DNA from: Paramuribaculum sp.
GTDB lineage: Bacteria > Bacteroidota > Bacteroidia > Bacteroidales > Muribaculaceae
Assembly (NCBI GenBank): GCA_029052015.1
Contig: JAIDJW010000166.1
Coordinates: 1 to 49,413 of the forward strand
Direction of reading: 5' to 3'
Length of the DNA stretch: 49,413 nt
Position numbers and translations under genes: made by a program. This document shows positions 32,633 to 41,147 of this stretch, piece after piece; positions within the stretch are counted from its first letter, which is position 1; the number at the start of each line of letters is the position of its first letter. The notes beneath the pieces were generated by a model. It saw only the letters and a program-made list of their open reading frames with translations, made no database searches and was not told the DNA's origin.

Positions 32633-32663
32633 CAAAGATAATGAATAAATATTGATTGACAAA
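32633..32663 (-). promoter_or_regulatory. Consensus Bacteroides promoter driving the small RNA
   Basis: On the minus strand TTTG (32663-32660) is followed after exactly 19 bp by TATCTTTG (32640-32633). This is an exact match to TTTG-N19-TAnnTTTG. The predicted start falls at about 32629, the first base of the RNA's closing stem. It is the best promoter I see in the window. Confidence 0.75.
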
Positions 32664-32667
32664 AGAA

Positions 32668-34179
32668 ATGGATGCAAATTTAAACAAAAGCCTGATTCAA
32701 AAGACCCGCGAGACGTTTCGTCTACTCGGCGTCGTGGAGGATGCACTGCAAAGAGTGCGTGAATGCCCGACTCGAGAGGAGGTAAAAGAGGTATTGGCAG
32801 GGCTTAGCGAGTTTATTGAACTGCAGGAACGCGTTACCAGGCTTGAGGAGCAGATGCGCGTCTATCATGAACTGCATCCGAAACTGCGCGCCGGTCTGCG
32901 GGAGATTGGCTATAACGAAAGGGAAGTTGAGGAGTGCATGGAGGATGTACCGGATCTGACACTGGCTGACATTGAGTATGCCAAGAGCATACTGGAGTCA
33001 TATGACACGGAGAGGACTGACCTGACCGAGGCGTTTTTTGGCGACACCAGGCTGGTGGTGATGCCAAAAATTGACACGAGCAAAGTTGAACGTATTTATC
33101 AGACTTGGGGCAAATGTAGAAATCTGAAGTATGTGCCGCTGCTTGATTTCTCATCGGTCAAGTTTGCTAAATATATATTCTCATATAGCGAAATCGACTC
33201 TTTAAATGGCAAGGACAGCGTAAAGCTCAAGAGAATACAACCATTTGATTTTTCTGCTATAGAGGGTAATGGCTTACGGTTTGCATTCTATTGCAATCAA
33301 GAGGTTACAAAATTAGGACGTATCCGCATTGGAGCAAAGTGTACAGACATTGGAGGCATATTTGGCCGCTTGATTAAACTGAAATCCTTTGATGGCATTG
33401 AATTCGAGGATTTCGGAAACATACGTGCGGCGCGGCATAGTTTTGAGTTTTGGTATAATTATCCAAAACTACCGGTTGTAGATTTGGGCAATATTGTAGA
33501 TGCCGACGGTATGTTTAGAATGAGAGAGGTCTGCGACCTATCAGAAGAAACAATTCGCAGCGGGTGTGCGAGTGAGGTCAATCTGAGCAGTATGTTTTCG
33601 TGGAGTTGGGATGCTTCTACTAACCTTGGAATGACTGGCGCGCCTAAACTGGAAATCAAGAACCCAGGCAGCATGTCCTACATGTATGTCGGCTGTGGCG
33701 GCTTGCGCGTGATTCCTGACTATTGCCACTTGGCCCCGACGTCACTAGAGCGATTCTATGCCGCACAATATGGAGAAGGGACGCGCAAATATAGTGAGAA
33801 ACTTGAACGAATTGAGGGTTTGAACTTTGAGCGAGTAACGTCTACCGAAGGGATATTTTCATATTTCGGCAAGTCGCGTTCGACATACTCGCCATATCCG
33901 ATTCTCAACCCGGATTTACGCTATATACGAATAGTAAATCTCGGCAAAAGCGCCTGCGCTGTCTATGACCTTGTCGGCGCGAGCAGCTGGGGCGACGGAA
34001 GTGAGGAAAATTTGCAGTCGCTTGTTGATTCGCTGTTAACCAACAGTTATGACAGGCAGGCTGCAGGGATGGAGCCTGCGACCATACGCCTTGACAGCAC
34101 AACAGCCAATAGACTGACCGATGTGCAGAAAGCCGCCATCACGTCCAAAGGCTATTCTATAACTACGATAGATGTTTAA
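32668..34179 (+). CDS. Tail fibre / receptor-binding protein with LRR-like repeats
   Basis: A 503-residue protein. It opens with a coiled-coil region (~10-75, ELQERVTRLEEQMRVYHEL). From ~100 onward come repeating units of 20-30 residues with aromatic and hydrophobic positions (CRNLKYVPLLDFSSVKFAKY, LPVVDLGNIVDADGMF), like the BspA-type leucine-rich repeats used by Bacteroidales surface and phage proteins. It ends with LTDVQKAAITSKGYSITTI. The ATG at 32668 was chosen over a TTG at 32656. The predicted small RNA's promoter overlaps its leader. It is likely the distal host-binding fibre. Confidence 0.65.
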   Translation: MDANLNKSLIQKTRETFRLLGVVEDALQRVRECPTREEVKEVLAGLSEFIELQERVTRLEEQMRVYHELHPKLRAGLREIGYNEREVEECMEDVPDLTLADIEYAKSILESYDTERTDLTEAFFGDTRLVVMPKIDTSKVERIYQTWGKCRNLKYVPLLDFSSVKFAKYIFSYSEIDSLNGKDSVKLKRIQPFDFSAIEGNGLRFAFYCNQEVTKLGRIRIGAKCTDIGGIFGRLIKLKSFDGIEFEDFGNIRAARHSFEFWYNYPKLPVVDLGNIVDADGMFRMREVCDLSEETIRSGCASEVNLSSMFSWSWDASTNLGMTGAPKLEIKNPGSMSYMYVGCGGLRVIPDYCHLAPTSLERFYAAQYGEGTRKYSEKLERIEGLNFERVTSTEGIFSYFGKSRSTYSPYPILNPDLRYIRIVNLGKSACAVYDLVGASSWGDGSEENLQSLVDSLLTNSYDRQAAGMEPATIRLDSTTANRLTDVQKAAITSKGYSITTIDV

Positions 34180-34197
34180 CAAATAGAAAAGATTATA

Positions 34198-34470
34198 ATG
34201 ACACAGAAAGAGTATGTTACGCGAGTATTACGCCCCGCCGAGGGATATCTGCTGACAGAAGCCGCGGATGTGGCGCTTGCAGCGCGCACTTTTGCTGCAG
34301 AGGTGTTTCTTGGCGCTGGCGATGCGGCTGAGAATTGGCGCGAAGTATCCATTGAGGAAGCTGAGAATTTGCAGGCGCGTAGACAGGCACAACTGCAAAC
34401 CAATTTGCGAGAGCGGCTTCTCGCGGCCGGCGTAACCAACGACAATCTGAAAGGGGGCGAAGATGACTAA
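34198..34470 (+). CDS. Small protein after the fibre gene, unknown function
   Basis: A 90-residue, Ala/Glu-rich, helical protein (TEAADVALAARTFAAEVFLG). It begins 18 bp after the fibre stop and overlaps the holin gene by 8 bp, so it is translated with the lysis cassette. It may be a fibre accessory or assembly protein. No recognised domain. Confidence 0.6.
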   Translation: MTQKEYVTRVLRPAEGYLLTEAADVALAARTFAAEVFLGAGDAAENWREVSIEEAENLQARRQAQLQTNLRERLLAAGVTNDNLKGGEDD

Positions 34471-34693
34471 GAGGGCACTCTGGACGCGTGTTCAGATGAT
34501 TCTGGGCGTAGCAGTGGTTATTGCCGGCGTGGCGATGCTTGTTGCGGCGTTTGTGGTGCCGCCAACGGGCGAAATTCATTCATCGGTTCTGGTTGCTTAT
34601 GGCGAGACGCTGACCTTTGGCGGCGCCCTGCTCGGCCTGGATGCTCATTACAAAGCCAAATATACGAAGAATGAGAGCGAGCACAAGTATTAA
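34463..34693 (+). CDS. Putative holin
   Basis: A 76-residue membrane protein with two hydrophobic helices: ~11-33 (MILGVAVVIAGVAMLVAAFV) and ~42-59 (VLVAYGETLTFGGALLGL), and a charged C-terminus. This topology and the position directly before a lysozyme fit a holin, which opens the inner membrane at lysis time. The lysozyme gene starts inside its 3' end (23-bp overlap). Confidence 0.65.
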   Translation: MTKRALWTRVQMILGVAVVIAGVAMLVAAFVVPPTGEIHSSVLVAYGETLTFGGALLGLDAHYKAKYTKNESEHKY

Positions 34694-35111
34694 GGAGCAG
34701 ATGAAGCAGTGGGAGGGCCTAAGTTTGAAATCCTACCGCTGCCCGGCCGGGGTGTGGACTATCGGCTATGGTCACACAGGTGCTGATGTCACGCCCGACA
34801 TGGAGATAAGCCGGGCCGCTGCTTCGGCCATCTTCGGTTCTGATATAGCACGGTTTGAGAGCGGACTTGCTCCGGTGCTTGCCGGGGTTGAGTTGACGCA
34901 GGGCCAGTATGATGCGCTCCTGAGTCTAAGTTATAATATCGGTCTTGAAGCATTTAAAGGGTCGACGTTGCTGCGCAAGGTCAAGGCGAACCCTAATGAC
35001 TCGACTATTCCGGCGGAGTTCAGTCGCTGGGTATATGCCCAAGGGAAGAAATTGCCCGGCCTCGTAGCTCGTCGCGCCGGAGAGGCGAAGGTGTATGTAG
35101 CGGATAACTGA
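34671..35111 (+). CDS. Endolysin, GH24 (T4-type) lysozyme
   Basis: A 146-residue muramidase expected to cut peptidoglycan glycan strands. The active-site region EGLSLKSYRCPAGVWTIGYG holds E15 and T30 at the spacing of the T4 lysozyme catalytic triad (E11, D20, T26), but the middle position, normally Asp, is C24. A Cys at this place is known to remain active in T4 lysozyme and is common in Bacteroidales phage relatives as I recall. Later conserved helices include QYDALLSLSYNIG. The ATG at 34671 starts within the holin gene. There is no signal peptide, so export depends on the holin. Confidence 0.9.
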   Translation: MRASTSIKEQMKQWEGLSLKSYRCPAGVWTIGYGHTGADVTPDMEISRAAASAIFGSDIARFESGLAPVLAGVELTQGQYDALLSLSYNIGLEAFKGSTLLRKVKANPNDSTIPAEFSRWVYAQGKKLPGLVARRAGEAKVYVADN

Positions 35112-35114
35112 GAG

Positions 35115-35501
35115 ATGGAAACTAAAATTTTGTTAGCGATTGTGGTGCTGCTTACGCTTAGTTCGTGTACACAAGCCAGATATCTGCCCGCAGAATCGAT
35201 TCGTGACCGTTGGCACACATCGTTCATTACCGACACTGTAACAATCAAGGACAGTGTAGTTATTGACCGTGCGGGTGACACCATACGCGAAACACGCTGG
35301 CGCGATCGTTGGCGCACTTCGATTGTGCGCGACACGGTGGCCTCGACCGACACTATTCGTGTACCTTATCCCGTGGAGGTTCCTGCGAAACTGACCGCGT
35401 GGGAACACGTCAAGGTCAGCATTGGCGGTTGGGCGATAGCAGTAGTGCTATTCGTCGTAGTGAGATTATTGCTAAAGTTTAAGAATTTATGGAAACAATA
35501 A
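35115..35501 (+). CDS. Spanin-like lipoprotein
   Basis: A 128-residue protein with an N-terminal lipoprotein signal ending at a lipobox (LTLSSC, C18), a hydrophilic periplasmic stretch with TDTV/RDTV repeats, and a C-terminal transmembrane helix (GGWAIAVVLFVVVRLLL) with a basic tail. One protein anchored in both outer membrane (lipid) and inner membrane (helix) has the layout of a unimolecular spanin, which fuses the membranes after lysozyme action. It starts 3 bp after the lysozyme stop, completing a holin-lysozyme-spanin cassette, and overlaps the next gene by 13 bp. Confidence 0.65.
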   Translation: METKILLAIVVLLTLSSCTQARYLPAESIRDRWHTSFITDTVTIKDSVVIDRAGDTIRETRWRDRWRTSIVRDTVASTDTIRVPYPVEVPAKLTAWEHVKVSIGGWAIAVVLFVVVRLLLKFKNLWKQ

Positions 35502-35941
35502 GAGTAACTATTGACAAGCGTGAAGTTTTGGCCGAGGTAGCTAAAGCTACAGACTATACCGGTACAAAGTTAATGGGGGACGACCCTGGAGCGCGCGAGC
35601 GTATTCTTGCAGCTGATGCAGACTTAGTCGACCTTAATCGGTTTTGGTCAGAGGCTATTCTTGCGATGAATGAGCGCCTGAAGTCTATGCTCGTGTCTGG
35701 AACAGACAGCGCTACGGCATACACAGCTTCGATAGAGGTTAGCCTATCTTTTGACAAAACGCTGACAATAAGTGTGCAATCAGCTCTACGTAGTTTTTTT
35801 ATTGCCTGCATCATTGGGAAGTGGTTTGTATTTGCCAACAAACAGGAAGCGGCCGACTATCTGGCGCAGGCCTCAGTGCTGCTTGATGATACTGAGCGTT
35901 TGCTATATAGTAGGAAGCGGCCGGCGATTCCGCGAGACTGA
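35489..35941 (+). CDS. Paralogue 1 of a three-gene tandem family
   Basis: A 150-residue protein. The C-terminal half (LRSFFIACIIGKWFVFANKQ, then EAADYLAQASVLLDDTERLL) matches the pattern of the two following genes: an amphipathic helix, a W/F-[VM]-x-N motif, a helix and a basic end (RKRPAIPRD). It starts inside the spanin-like gene. Function is unknown. Such triplets in podophage late regions could form small tail or connector rings. Confidence 0.65.
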   Translation: METIRVTIDKREVLAEVAKATDYTGTKLMGDDPGARERILAADADLVDLNRFWSEAILAMNERLKSMLVSGTDSATAYTASIEVSLSFDKTLTISVQSALRSFFIACIIGKWFVFANKQEAADYLAQASVLLDDTERLLYSRKRPAIPRD

Positions 35942-36017
35942 TTAGGCATGATTGGAGTGAAGAGAGAATCGATAAAAATTAAATTATTCATTATCAACTA
36001 TTAACTTTTTAGGTATT

Positions 36018-36527
36018 ATGCCAGACCAAGTTTTAGGGGCTAAGCTCCCTGTCACGGTAACTACAAAGATCAGCTGGTTGCTGTTTGACATTATGAACGA
36101 GACGTTTCTGCGCGGCAGAACGCTTCAGAACAAAGAAAATCATAAAGAGGTGGCCAGCATGTTCGCCTCGGAGGATGAAGAGAACCGCGAGAAGATTCTG
36201 CGCTCGATCAAGAAAGCACACGCAGAGGTGAAGACCGAGCTCTCAGAGTATCTTGACGAAGATGGCACGGCGACTGACAACAGCCATTATGACGGCAGCA
36301 CCGACCTGAAGTTCGATCTGAAGATGCCAAGCAACTTCAACAAGGCCGCAACGACCGGTGTAGGCGAGGCCATTCATGATTACATCAAGAATATGGCTAT
36401 TGCCGAGTGGTATATGGTGACCAATAAGGCTGACGCCGGTGAATATGTGACTCTGGCCGCACGCAGTCTGGAGTCAATAAGACAGGCGGTAAGCAAGCGC
36501 AGCCGCCCCAAGCGCCCGACTGACTGA
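36018..36527 (+). CDS. Paralogue 2 of a three-gene tandem family
   Basis: A 169-residue protein. The C-terminal region IHDYIKNMAIAEWYMVTNKA, continuing EYVTLAARSLESIRQAV, aligns with paralogues 1 and 3, and the end is again basic (SKRSRPKRP). The N-terminal half differs (KISWLLFDIMNETFLRGRTL). Its TGA overlaps the ATG of paralogue 3. Function is unknown; a structural role is inferred from the late-operon position. Confidence 0.65.
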   Translation: MPDQVLGAKLPVTVTTKISWLLFDIMNETFLRGRTLQNKENHKEVASMFASEDEENREKILRSIKKAHAEVKTELSEYLDEDGTATDNSHYDGSTDLKFDLKMPSNFNKAATTGVGEAIHDYIKNMAIAEWYMVTNKADAGEYVTLAARSLESIRQAVSKRSRPKRPTD

Positions 36528-37057
36528 TGGCCTGCGATTTCTTTAAAGAGGAGGCCGGCAGGATCAATGCCGTGCTGACGTTCAAGCGCTCGGAGCTGCT
36601 CTATGAGGTTAAGAATTGTTCATTCATAGAGGGGACGGTCATGGAGACGCAGAGCGAGCATAATCGCCATACGGTTCAGGATGTAGGCGAGGAGGGGAAC
36701 GTTGACCGCATTACCCGGATGCTTGACCTGGCAGTTGCCAAGTGTAAGGAGATGATGTATCCGTTTACTAAAACGCAGGTTGAAGAGCTGGCTGCGTTCG
36801 ACAACAAGTTGCGAGAGCGCGAGGTTTACGGCATAGTGTTGTCTCTTCCGGGCGGTTTTTCGAGAACGTCGCTTGCATACCTTGAGAAGTTGATTCATGA
36901 GTTTGTCGTTGACCGCGCTATGTCCGAGTGGATGAAGCTGACAAACCCTTCCAAAGTCAGACTTTGGGAGGAGCGCCAGGAGAGGTCCGAGGTAGAGATT
37001 AAAGCCGCGCTGATGTCAAGACGCACTCATCTGAGACGCAAGCAGTCGCCGTTTTAG
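36527..37057 (+). CDS. Paralogue 3 of a three-gene tandem family
   Basis: A 176-residue protein. IHEFVVDRAMSEWMKLTNPS corresponds to the helix-W-TN segment of paralogue 2, followed by a charged helix and a basic tail (RRTHLRRKQSPF). It is the last gene of the plus-strand late operon and is followed by an intrinsic terminator. It faces the nozzle-like tail gene convergently, 89 bp away. Function is unknown. Confidence 0.65.
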   Translation: MACDFFKEEAGRINAVLTFKRSELLYEVKNCSFIEGTVMETQSEHNRHTVQDVGEEGNVDRITRMLDLAVAKCKEMMYPFTKTQVEELAAFDNKLREREVYGIVLSLPGGFSRTSLAYLEKLIHEFVVDRAMSEWMKLTNPSKVRLWEERQERSEVEIKAALMSRRTHLRRKQSPF

Positions 37058-37071
37058 CGGAGAGAGTAAGT

Positions 37072-37108
37072 GGAGAGTGGAGAGCGATTGGCTCCCCACT
37101 CTCCTTTT
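37072..37108 (+). terminator. Intrinsic terminator of the late operon
   Basis: GGAGAGTGG (37072-37080) pairs perfectly with CCACTCTCC (37096-37104) across 15 nt, followed by TTTT. It ends the plus-strand late transcript between two convergent operons; no matching T-run serves the minus strand. Confidence 0.8.
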
Positions 37109-37146
37109 CACAGCGTACACGAAGGCGCAAGCGAACGCGTGGCAAT

Positions 37147-40074
37147 TTAATGCAGTCGATTGGTCTGGCGTGGAGTGAATTGGATGGTAGCGCCAGTGAG
37201 CGACTCAGACGGGTGCAGAGTGCAGAGCAGTGCGAGTCGGAAGAATTTGTAGGGCGAGCCGCGGAATCCGTGCAGGTGGTGGTCTTTGCTTGACCAGACG
37301 GTGTGCCAGTTCCTGAGGTCGCGGGAGCCATAAATGATGGATTGGACGTGGCCGCGAGCGAAGTTGCCTCGCTGAATGACGGTGTTGACGGTTTTGAGCA
37401 AGTCACCATCGCCGAGTTTGATGGGCCTGGTGACCAGCAGTGTTGTAACCGTCTTGGGGGCTGGGTCGTCGAAGGAGAAGTCTACCAATTTGCCGGCTCG
37501 GGTTATGGCGAGAGCATTTGGGTAAGAGTTGAGGCCATTCGCGATGTTGCAGTACATCATTCCCCACTGATTGGAGCGCAGGGAGTAGATATAGGCGTAG
37601 GTTACGGAATCATTATAGACTATGATGCGCTGATGAACATAGTCGTAAATCATCCGGCACTCCTCCAAAAAGCGAGTGAACGGAAGAAGCGGCAGGCAGC
37701 GATCTAATGCGACATCGTGATCAAGACGTCGGTGGAGCTCTTCGAGATGTGGCAGCTGACTTACATCAAATGGGAATTCGGTATTGATGGCGTCGGAGAT
37801 GCATCGACATTCAGAGCCGGAAATCAGCATTATGCCTCGGTTAGTCGGGAAGAGGACAGCCGAGTCTATCTGGGTGATACCGTTTGGATTTATGCAGACG
37901 TCGCGAGTGATAGGCTGACGTGCGGTATAGTTGCCGTCGGCGCCTACTTCGAGGGCCCATACACCTGCGTCGGTAAAAGCATAGAGCGGGAACTGACCGA
38001 ACTGCCCTTGCGAAAGAGCTTTTGCTGCGGTGCAGGTCGCAAACACCGTGCCGACGTCAGCGCCCAACGAGTTGCGGCCGGTGGCAGCGAAGATGAACGG
38101 ATTATTGATAGTCGAGATGTAGATCTTTTCCGATTCAGAAAGGACGATTGGTGGGAGCAGGGAGGAGGTCGGCAGATTGTCGGTTGTGTAGTTTTTGCTG
38201 CGTCGCACTTCGCGTCCGAGGTAGGCAACTGCACCGTTGAGAAAATCGTGAGGCTCAAGATCGAACAAGTAGGAGCAATTGTCTCGTGAGTCTGCGCCGT
38301 CACATTCGATTAGCATCTTATAGGCATTTACGTTCGGGTAGAAAACATAACAGCCCCAGGAGGTAGGGTCGAGAGTGCCGTCGGCGTTTTCAGGTGAGAG
38401 AATGTTGCGCAGGAACCTGTCGCTCTCGAATATGGAGCGGTACTCGTTACTTTCCACAGAGTATTTTACGCCGTCCTCCTCAATGAAGGTGGTTATTTTC
38501 ATTGAAACTCCATGGGGGTAATTTGGCCTGAAATCAATCTGAGTGGCACCCCAAGATGCAATCTCTGCTCCTTTGACTAAGTTGAAGTCGCAGTTGCACA
38601 TGGCGAACATAGAGCGCGCCGGAAAGCCGGAGTAAGGTGAACGTGCAACGTTCATCAGGTTGAGCTTGTTATTATATGCACTCAGTTTGCCGGCCGAGAG
38701 TGTGTCGTGAGAGAGATAATCATCAGACATAAGCTCTCGTATTTGAAGATTGGATAGATCGCGGTCTGCTTTGTCAATTGAAAGTTCGGTAAAGCCCTCG
38801 CCGGATTTCCATTTGCGATCTATTTCTTCAAGCGAAATGGTCGCTAACTTGTAAAAGCGACCCTGGCTTTTGACGGCTTTGTCAAAATCATCGGAAGAGA
38901 TGCGAGGCAGGTTGACTGTAAGAGGTATATATGTTCTATCCGCTGCAAAAAATAGAGCATTAAGTTGGGCGTATGTCCATTCGCAAAAGTTCTGGCTGAT
39001 TTTGTCGTAGTTGGAGATTGGGGCTCTCGCGATTTTGCCTCCGAGAGTGTTGAACCCTGCGCCTTCGACGAGTAGTCGGCCAACGAATTTGCCATTTTGG
39101 AACTCAGTGGGTTTAAGGAGGCGCAGAGGGACCGAGCCGTCTTTAACCATAGTTGAGATAGGAGGTGATACGAAGATGTCAACACTTTTGACGATGTCGC
39201 GCCACTGATTAAGCATGTAGGCGTCTGTAGATGATAGCACCTGATACTCGATTGCCGCAGCTACAAATTGACCGGTTAAATAAGCACCTGATACATAATC
39301 ATTACTAGAGTGAATCCAATTCAGCAAGCGAATCCAGGGGCCGATGGAGTTTGGTGTCATGAATATCGGGGCGGAATGATTGACGAGTGAATCGTCATAG
39401 AGGCGTAGTGCGTAGCGAATGAAGAATGGGTAACAGAATTTGCCGACCTGAGTGGCTTCCTCAGCTACTTGAGACTCAAGGCATGCCCATGCGCCGTCGG
39501 TGATAGTCTTGGCGTGGTCGTAGGAAAAGGGGCCGCCGTTAGCGACATCCTGATCATACTTGAATTTGTTGTCAAATGTAATTTCTCGTTGGCGGTAGCG
39601 CATTTCGCCGGCCAAGCCGAAACACAGGTGGACTTCAGGGACGTGATGACCGAGGCTAATATAGTTGGAGTCTTTCCAAAGAAAGTAGCAAAGGCCCTGT
39701 TCGGTAGCAATGATAAGGGTATTGCCGATAGAGCTGACGTCTTTGATGTCAGAGTATGTTGCAGAATTGTCATTGAACGGCACCTGGGCTTTAACGGAGA
39801 CTGCGCCATTGTTGATTTTTGCATCAATAAAGGCCAAGGTATTATCTTCAGTTACAATTATAAAGTGCGTGAACTGTGATGTGCGGTGAATGTAGCGCGC
39901 CTCCTTAGCCGATAGCGCGCCGTCGCTTTGGCCTTTGAACTCGTAAGGCTGAGACAATGGTACAAGGGCAGACTTGTCTGGGCATAGATTAAGGGCGAGC
40001 GCAAGGTCTCCGTCGGGCGCATCATAGTCAGACGGGCTTGCGGTCAGTCCATTATATTTGATTTGTTGAATCAT
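37147..40074 (-). CDS. Putative tail nozzle / tail tube protein
   Basis: A 975-residue, beta-rich protein. Segments such as SSIGNTLIIATEQGLCYFLW and AVLFPTNRGIMLISGSECRC recur like blades of a propeller-type fold. Size and pattern resemble the nozzle or stabilisation proteins at the end of the tail stub in podoviruses (T7 gp12, P22 gp10 and crAss-like counterparts). It is unusual in lying on the strand opposite to other late genes, at the end of the right-hand operon. Its ATG overlaps the stop of the AbrB-like gene (ATGA). The role is inferred from size, fold impression and the lack of another candidate. Confidence 0.6.
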   Translation of the reverse strand: MIQQIKYNGLTASPSDYDAPDGDLALALNLCPDKSALVPLSQPYEFKGQSDGALSAKEARYIHRTSQFTHFIIVTEDNTLAFIDAKINNGAVSVKAQVPFNDNSATYSDIKDVSSIGNTLIIATEQGLCYFLWKDSNYISLGHHVPEVHLCFGLAGEMRYRQREITFDNKFKYDQDVANGGPFSYDHAKTITDGAWACLESQVAEEATQVGKFCYPFFIRYALRLYDDSLVNHSAPIFMTPNSIGPWIRLLNWIHSSNDYVSGAYLTGQFVAAAIEYQVLSSTDAYMLNQWRDIVKSVDIFVSPPISTMVKDGSVPLRLLKPTEFQNGKFVGRLLVEGAGFNTLGGKIARAPISNYDKISQNFCEWTYAQLNALFFAADRTYIPLTVNLPRISSDDFDKAVKSQGRFYKLATISLEEIDRKWKSGEGFTELSIDKADRDLSNLQIRELMSDDYLSHDTLSAGKLSAYNNKLNLMNVARSPYSGFPARSMFAMCNCDFNLVKGAEIASWGATQIDFRPNYPHGVSMKITTFIEEDGVKYSVESNEYRSIFESDRFLRNILSPENADGTLDPTSWGCYVFYPNVNAYKMLIECDGADSRDNCSYLFDLEPHDFLNGAVAYLGREVRRSKNYTTDNLPTSSLLPPIVLSESEKIYISTINNPFIFAATGRNSLGADVGTVFATCTAAKALSQGQFGQFPLYAFTDAGVWALEVGADGNYTARQPITRDVCINPNGITQIDSAVLFPTNRGIMLISGSECRCISDAINTEFPFDVSQLPHLEELHRRLDHDVALDRCLPLLPFTRFLEECRMIYDYVHQRIIVYNDSVTYAYIYSLRSNQWGMMYCNIANGLNSYPNALAITRAGKLVDFSFDDPAPKTVTTLLVTRPIKLGDGDLLKTVNTVIQRGNFARGHVQSIIYGSRDLRNWHTVWSSKDHHLHGFRGSPYKFFRLALLCTLHPSESLTGATIQFTPRQTNRLH

Positions 40075-40439
40075 AACAGCATACGGGTTATAATCGGTAG
40101 ATATGGTTTAGTGTTCTTGATAATTGCCGGGCCGACGGCGAATGCTGCTTTATCTCCGTCGAAGCCGATTGCCAGGAACATAGCGCGGCATAGAGCGATA
40201 GAATTGACATAGAGGGAAGGCGAGTCAGGGCGGGCCTGGCGGCATTGCGCTACGCCGTGGCCGACGGCAAGGCCGTGGTGAATTGCGTGAAGGTAGTATT
40301 CGCCGCCTTCGGTAATGATGTCGATAGAGTCGCCCGGTTTTAGGCCAAGGGTCTTGGATATTCGGGCAGTTAAGTTGATGCGTCCATCACGATAGAATGT
40401 TATATCGCGGCGTCGTATGTTTTGTAGAATACTCGGCAT
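40071..40439 (-). CDS. AbrB/SpoVT-like protein
   Basis: A 122-residue protein whose residues ~9-54 (RRDITFYRDGRINLTARISK, LGLKPGDSIDIITEGGEYYL) look like the swapped-hairpin AbrB/SpoVT fold (start with D/G-R-I, then LGLKPGD). The rest is unfamiliar. AbrB-type domains usually bind DNA as transition regulators or antitoxins. Coupling to the nozzle gene by ATGA overlap instead suggests that the fold may have been reused in a virion or assembly protein. Both options are open. Confidence 0.55.
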   Translation of the reverse strand: MPSILQNIRRRDITFYRDGRINLTARISKTLGLKPGDSIDIITEGGEYYLHAIHHGLAVGHGVAQCRQARPDSPSLYVNSIALCRAMFLAIGFDGDKAAFAVGPAIIKNTKPYLPIITRMLL

Positions 40440-40474
40440 AGTCTATTCGAGCGTTGGCTCGAGGTGTTTGGATT

Positions 40475-40870
40475 TTATGGTGTGTTGGGGTTGATTATTC
40501 GGTAATAGGGTTTGCCGCAGGCAAATTCAGGACTAACGCCAAGTTTACGTGGCCCGTCGGCTGAAAGGGCGTAATCGTAGAATATTCGGTTGACGGTCGG
40601 ATTGAGAGACTCGAATCCGATACAATGCTTCTGCGCGTTGTATTGAATGTCGGCAAGTTGAGTGGTTTGAGGATTCAGACCGTGATTAAAACAGAACCCG
40701 TAGTCTCCTATCGGAGAGCGCCGGAAGACGAATGCTCGAGTCAGATTTGAGTCGGTAGTGCGTCGAATGTGGTTGAATAGTCGCTTGGAAAATATGATGC
40801 TATTATCGGTCGGGTTGGCGATAATAAACATTTTGCGACTTTGTAGTCTATTAATAAGTCGTTTAAGCAT
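40475..40870 (-). CDS. Conserved Bacteroidales phage protein, unknown function
   Basis: A 131-residue protein with the stretches FIIANPTDNSIIFSKRLFNH, TQLADIQYNAQKHCIGFESL and a Pro-rich end. It is of a kind I recall near late genes of Bacteroidales phages, without function. A second ATG at 40831 (MFIIANPTD) could be the true start. It is basic and has several aromatics but no motif I can name. Confidence 0.6.
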   Translation of the reverse strand: MLKRLINRLQSRKMFIIANPTDNSIIFSKRLFNHIRRTTDSNLTRAFVFRRSPIGDYGFCFNHGLNPQTTQLADIQYNAQKHCIGFESLNPTVNRIFYDYALSADGPRKLGVSPEFACGKPYYRIINPNTP

Positions 40871-40925
40871 AATGCGAATATAAGCGGTTTTAGTGTTATG
40901 TTCTGCTTAAGATTAACCGTGGGCA

Positions 40926-41135
40926 TTAGTATTCGCGCCTCGATCTGAATTTGATTGTTTCGACATAGCGATAGGAGCGATTCGTTTGAAGCGTGTCACG
41001 GTGTTTGCGAGCTGCGGCCCGGCTTCGGAATATGAAGCAGGAGATTTCGCATTTGTCAGTGCCAATGGTGTTGATGATGTTTGCGTAGTAGCGGCGACCG
41101 AGCAGGAAGCTGAGAATTTCGTTAAGTAAAAGCAT
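40926..41135 (-). CDS. Small conserved phage protein, unknown function
   Basis: A 69-residue basic protein, starting MLLLNEILSFLLGRRYYANI, with ISCFIFRSRAAARKHRDTL in the middle and ending in KFRSRREY. The start is hydrophobic but too polar overall for a clear membrane helix. It is one of a row of small minus-strand genes; no function is known to me. Confidence 0.6.
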   Translation of the reverse strand: MLLLNEILSFLLGRRYYANIINTIGTDKCEISCFIFRSRAAARKHRDTLQTNRSYRYVETIKFRSRREY

Positions 41136-41147
41136 AGGGCTTATTAG

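Noticed and set aside
32565-32640. Plain terminator for the upstream plus-strand gene
   Set aside because: The run is of A before the stem on the plus strand; the U-run exists only on the minus strand.
30017-34179. Diversity-generating retroelement for fibre variation
   Set aside because: No reverse transcriptase and no adenine-variable template/variable repeat pair was seen.
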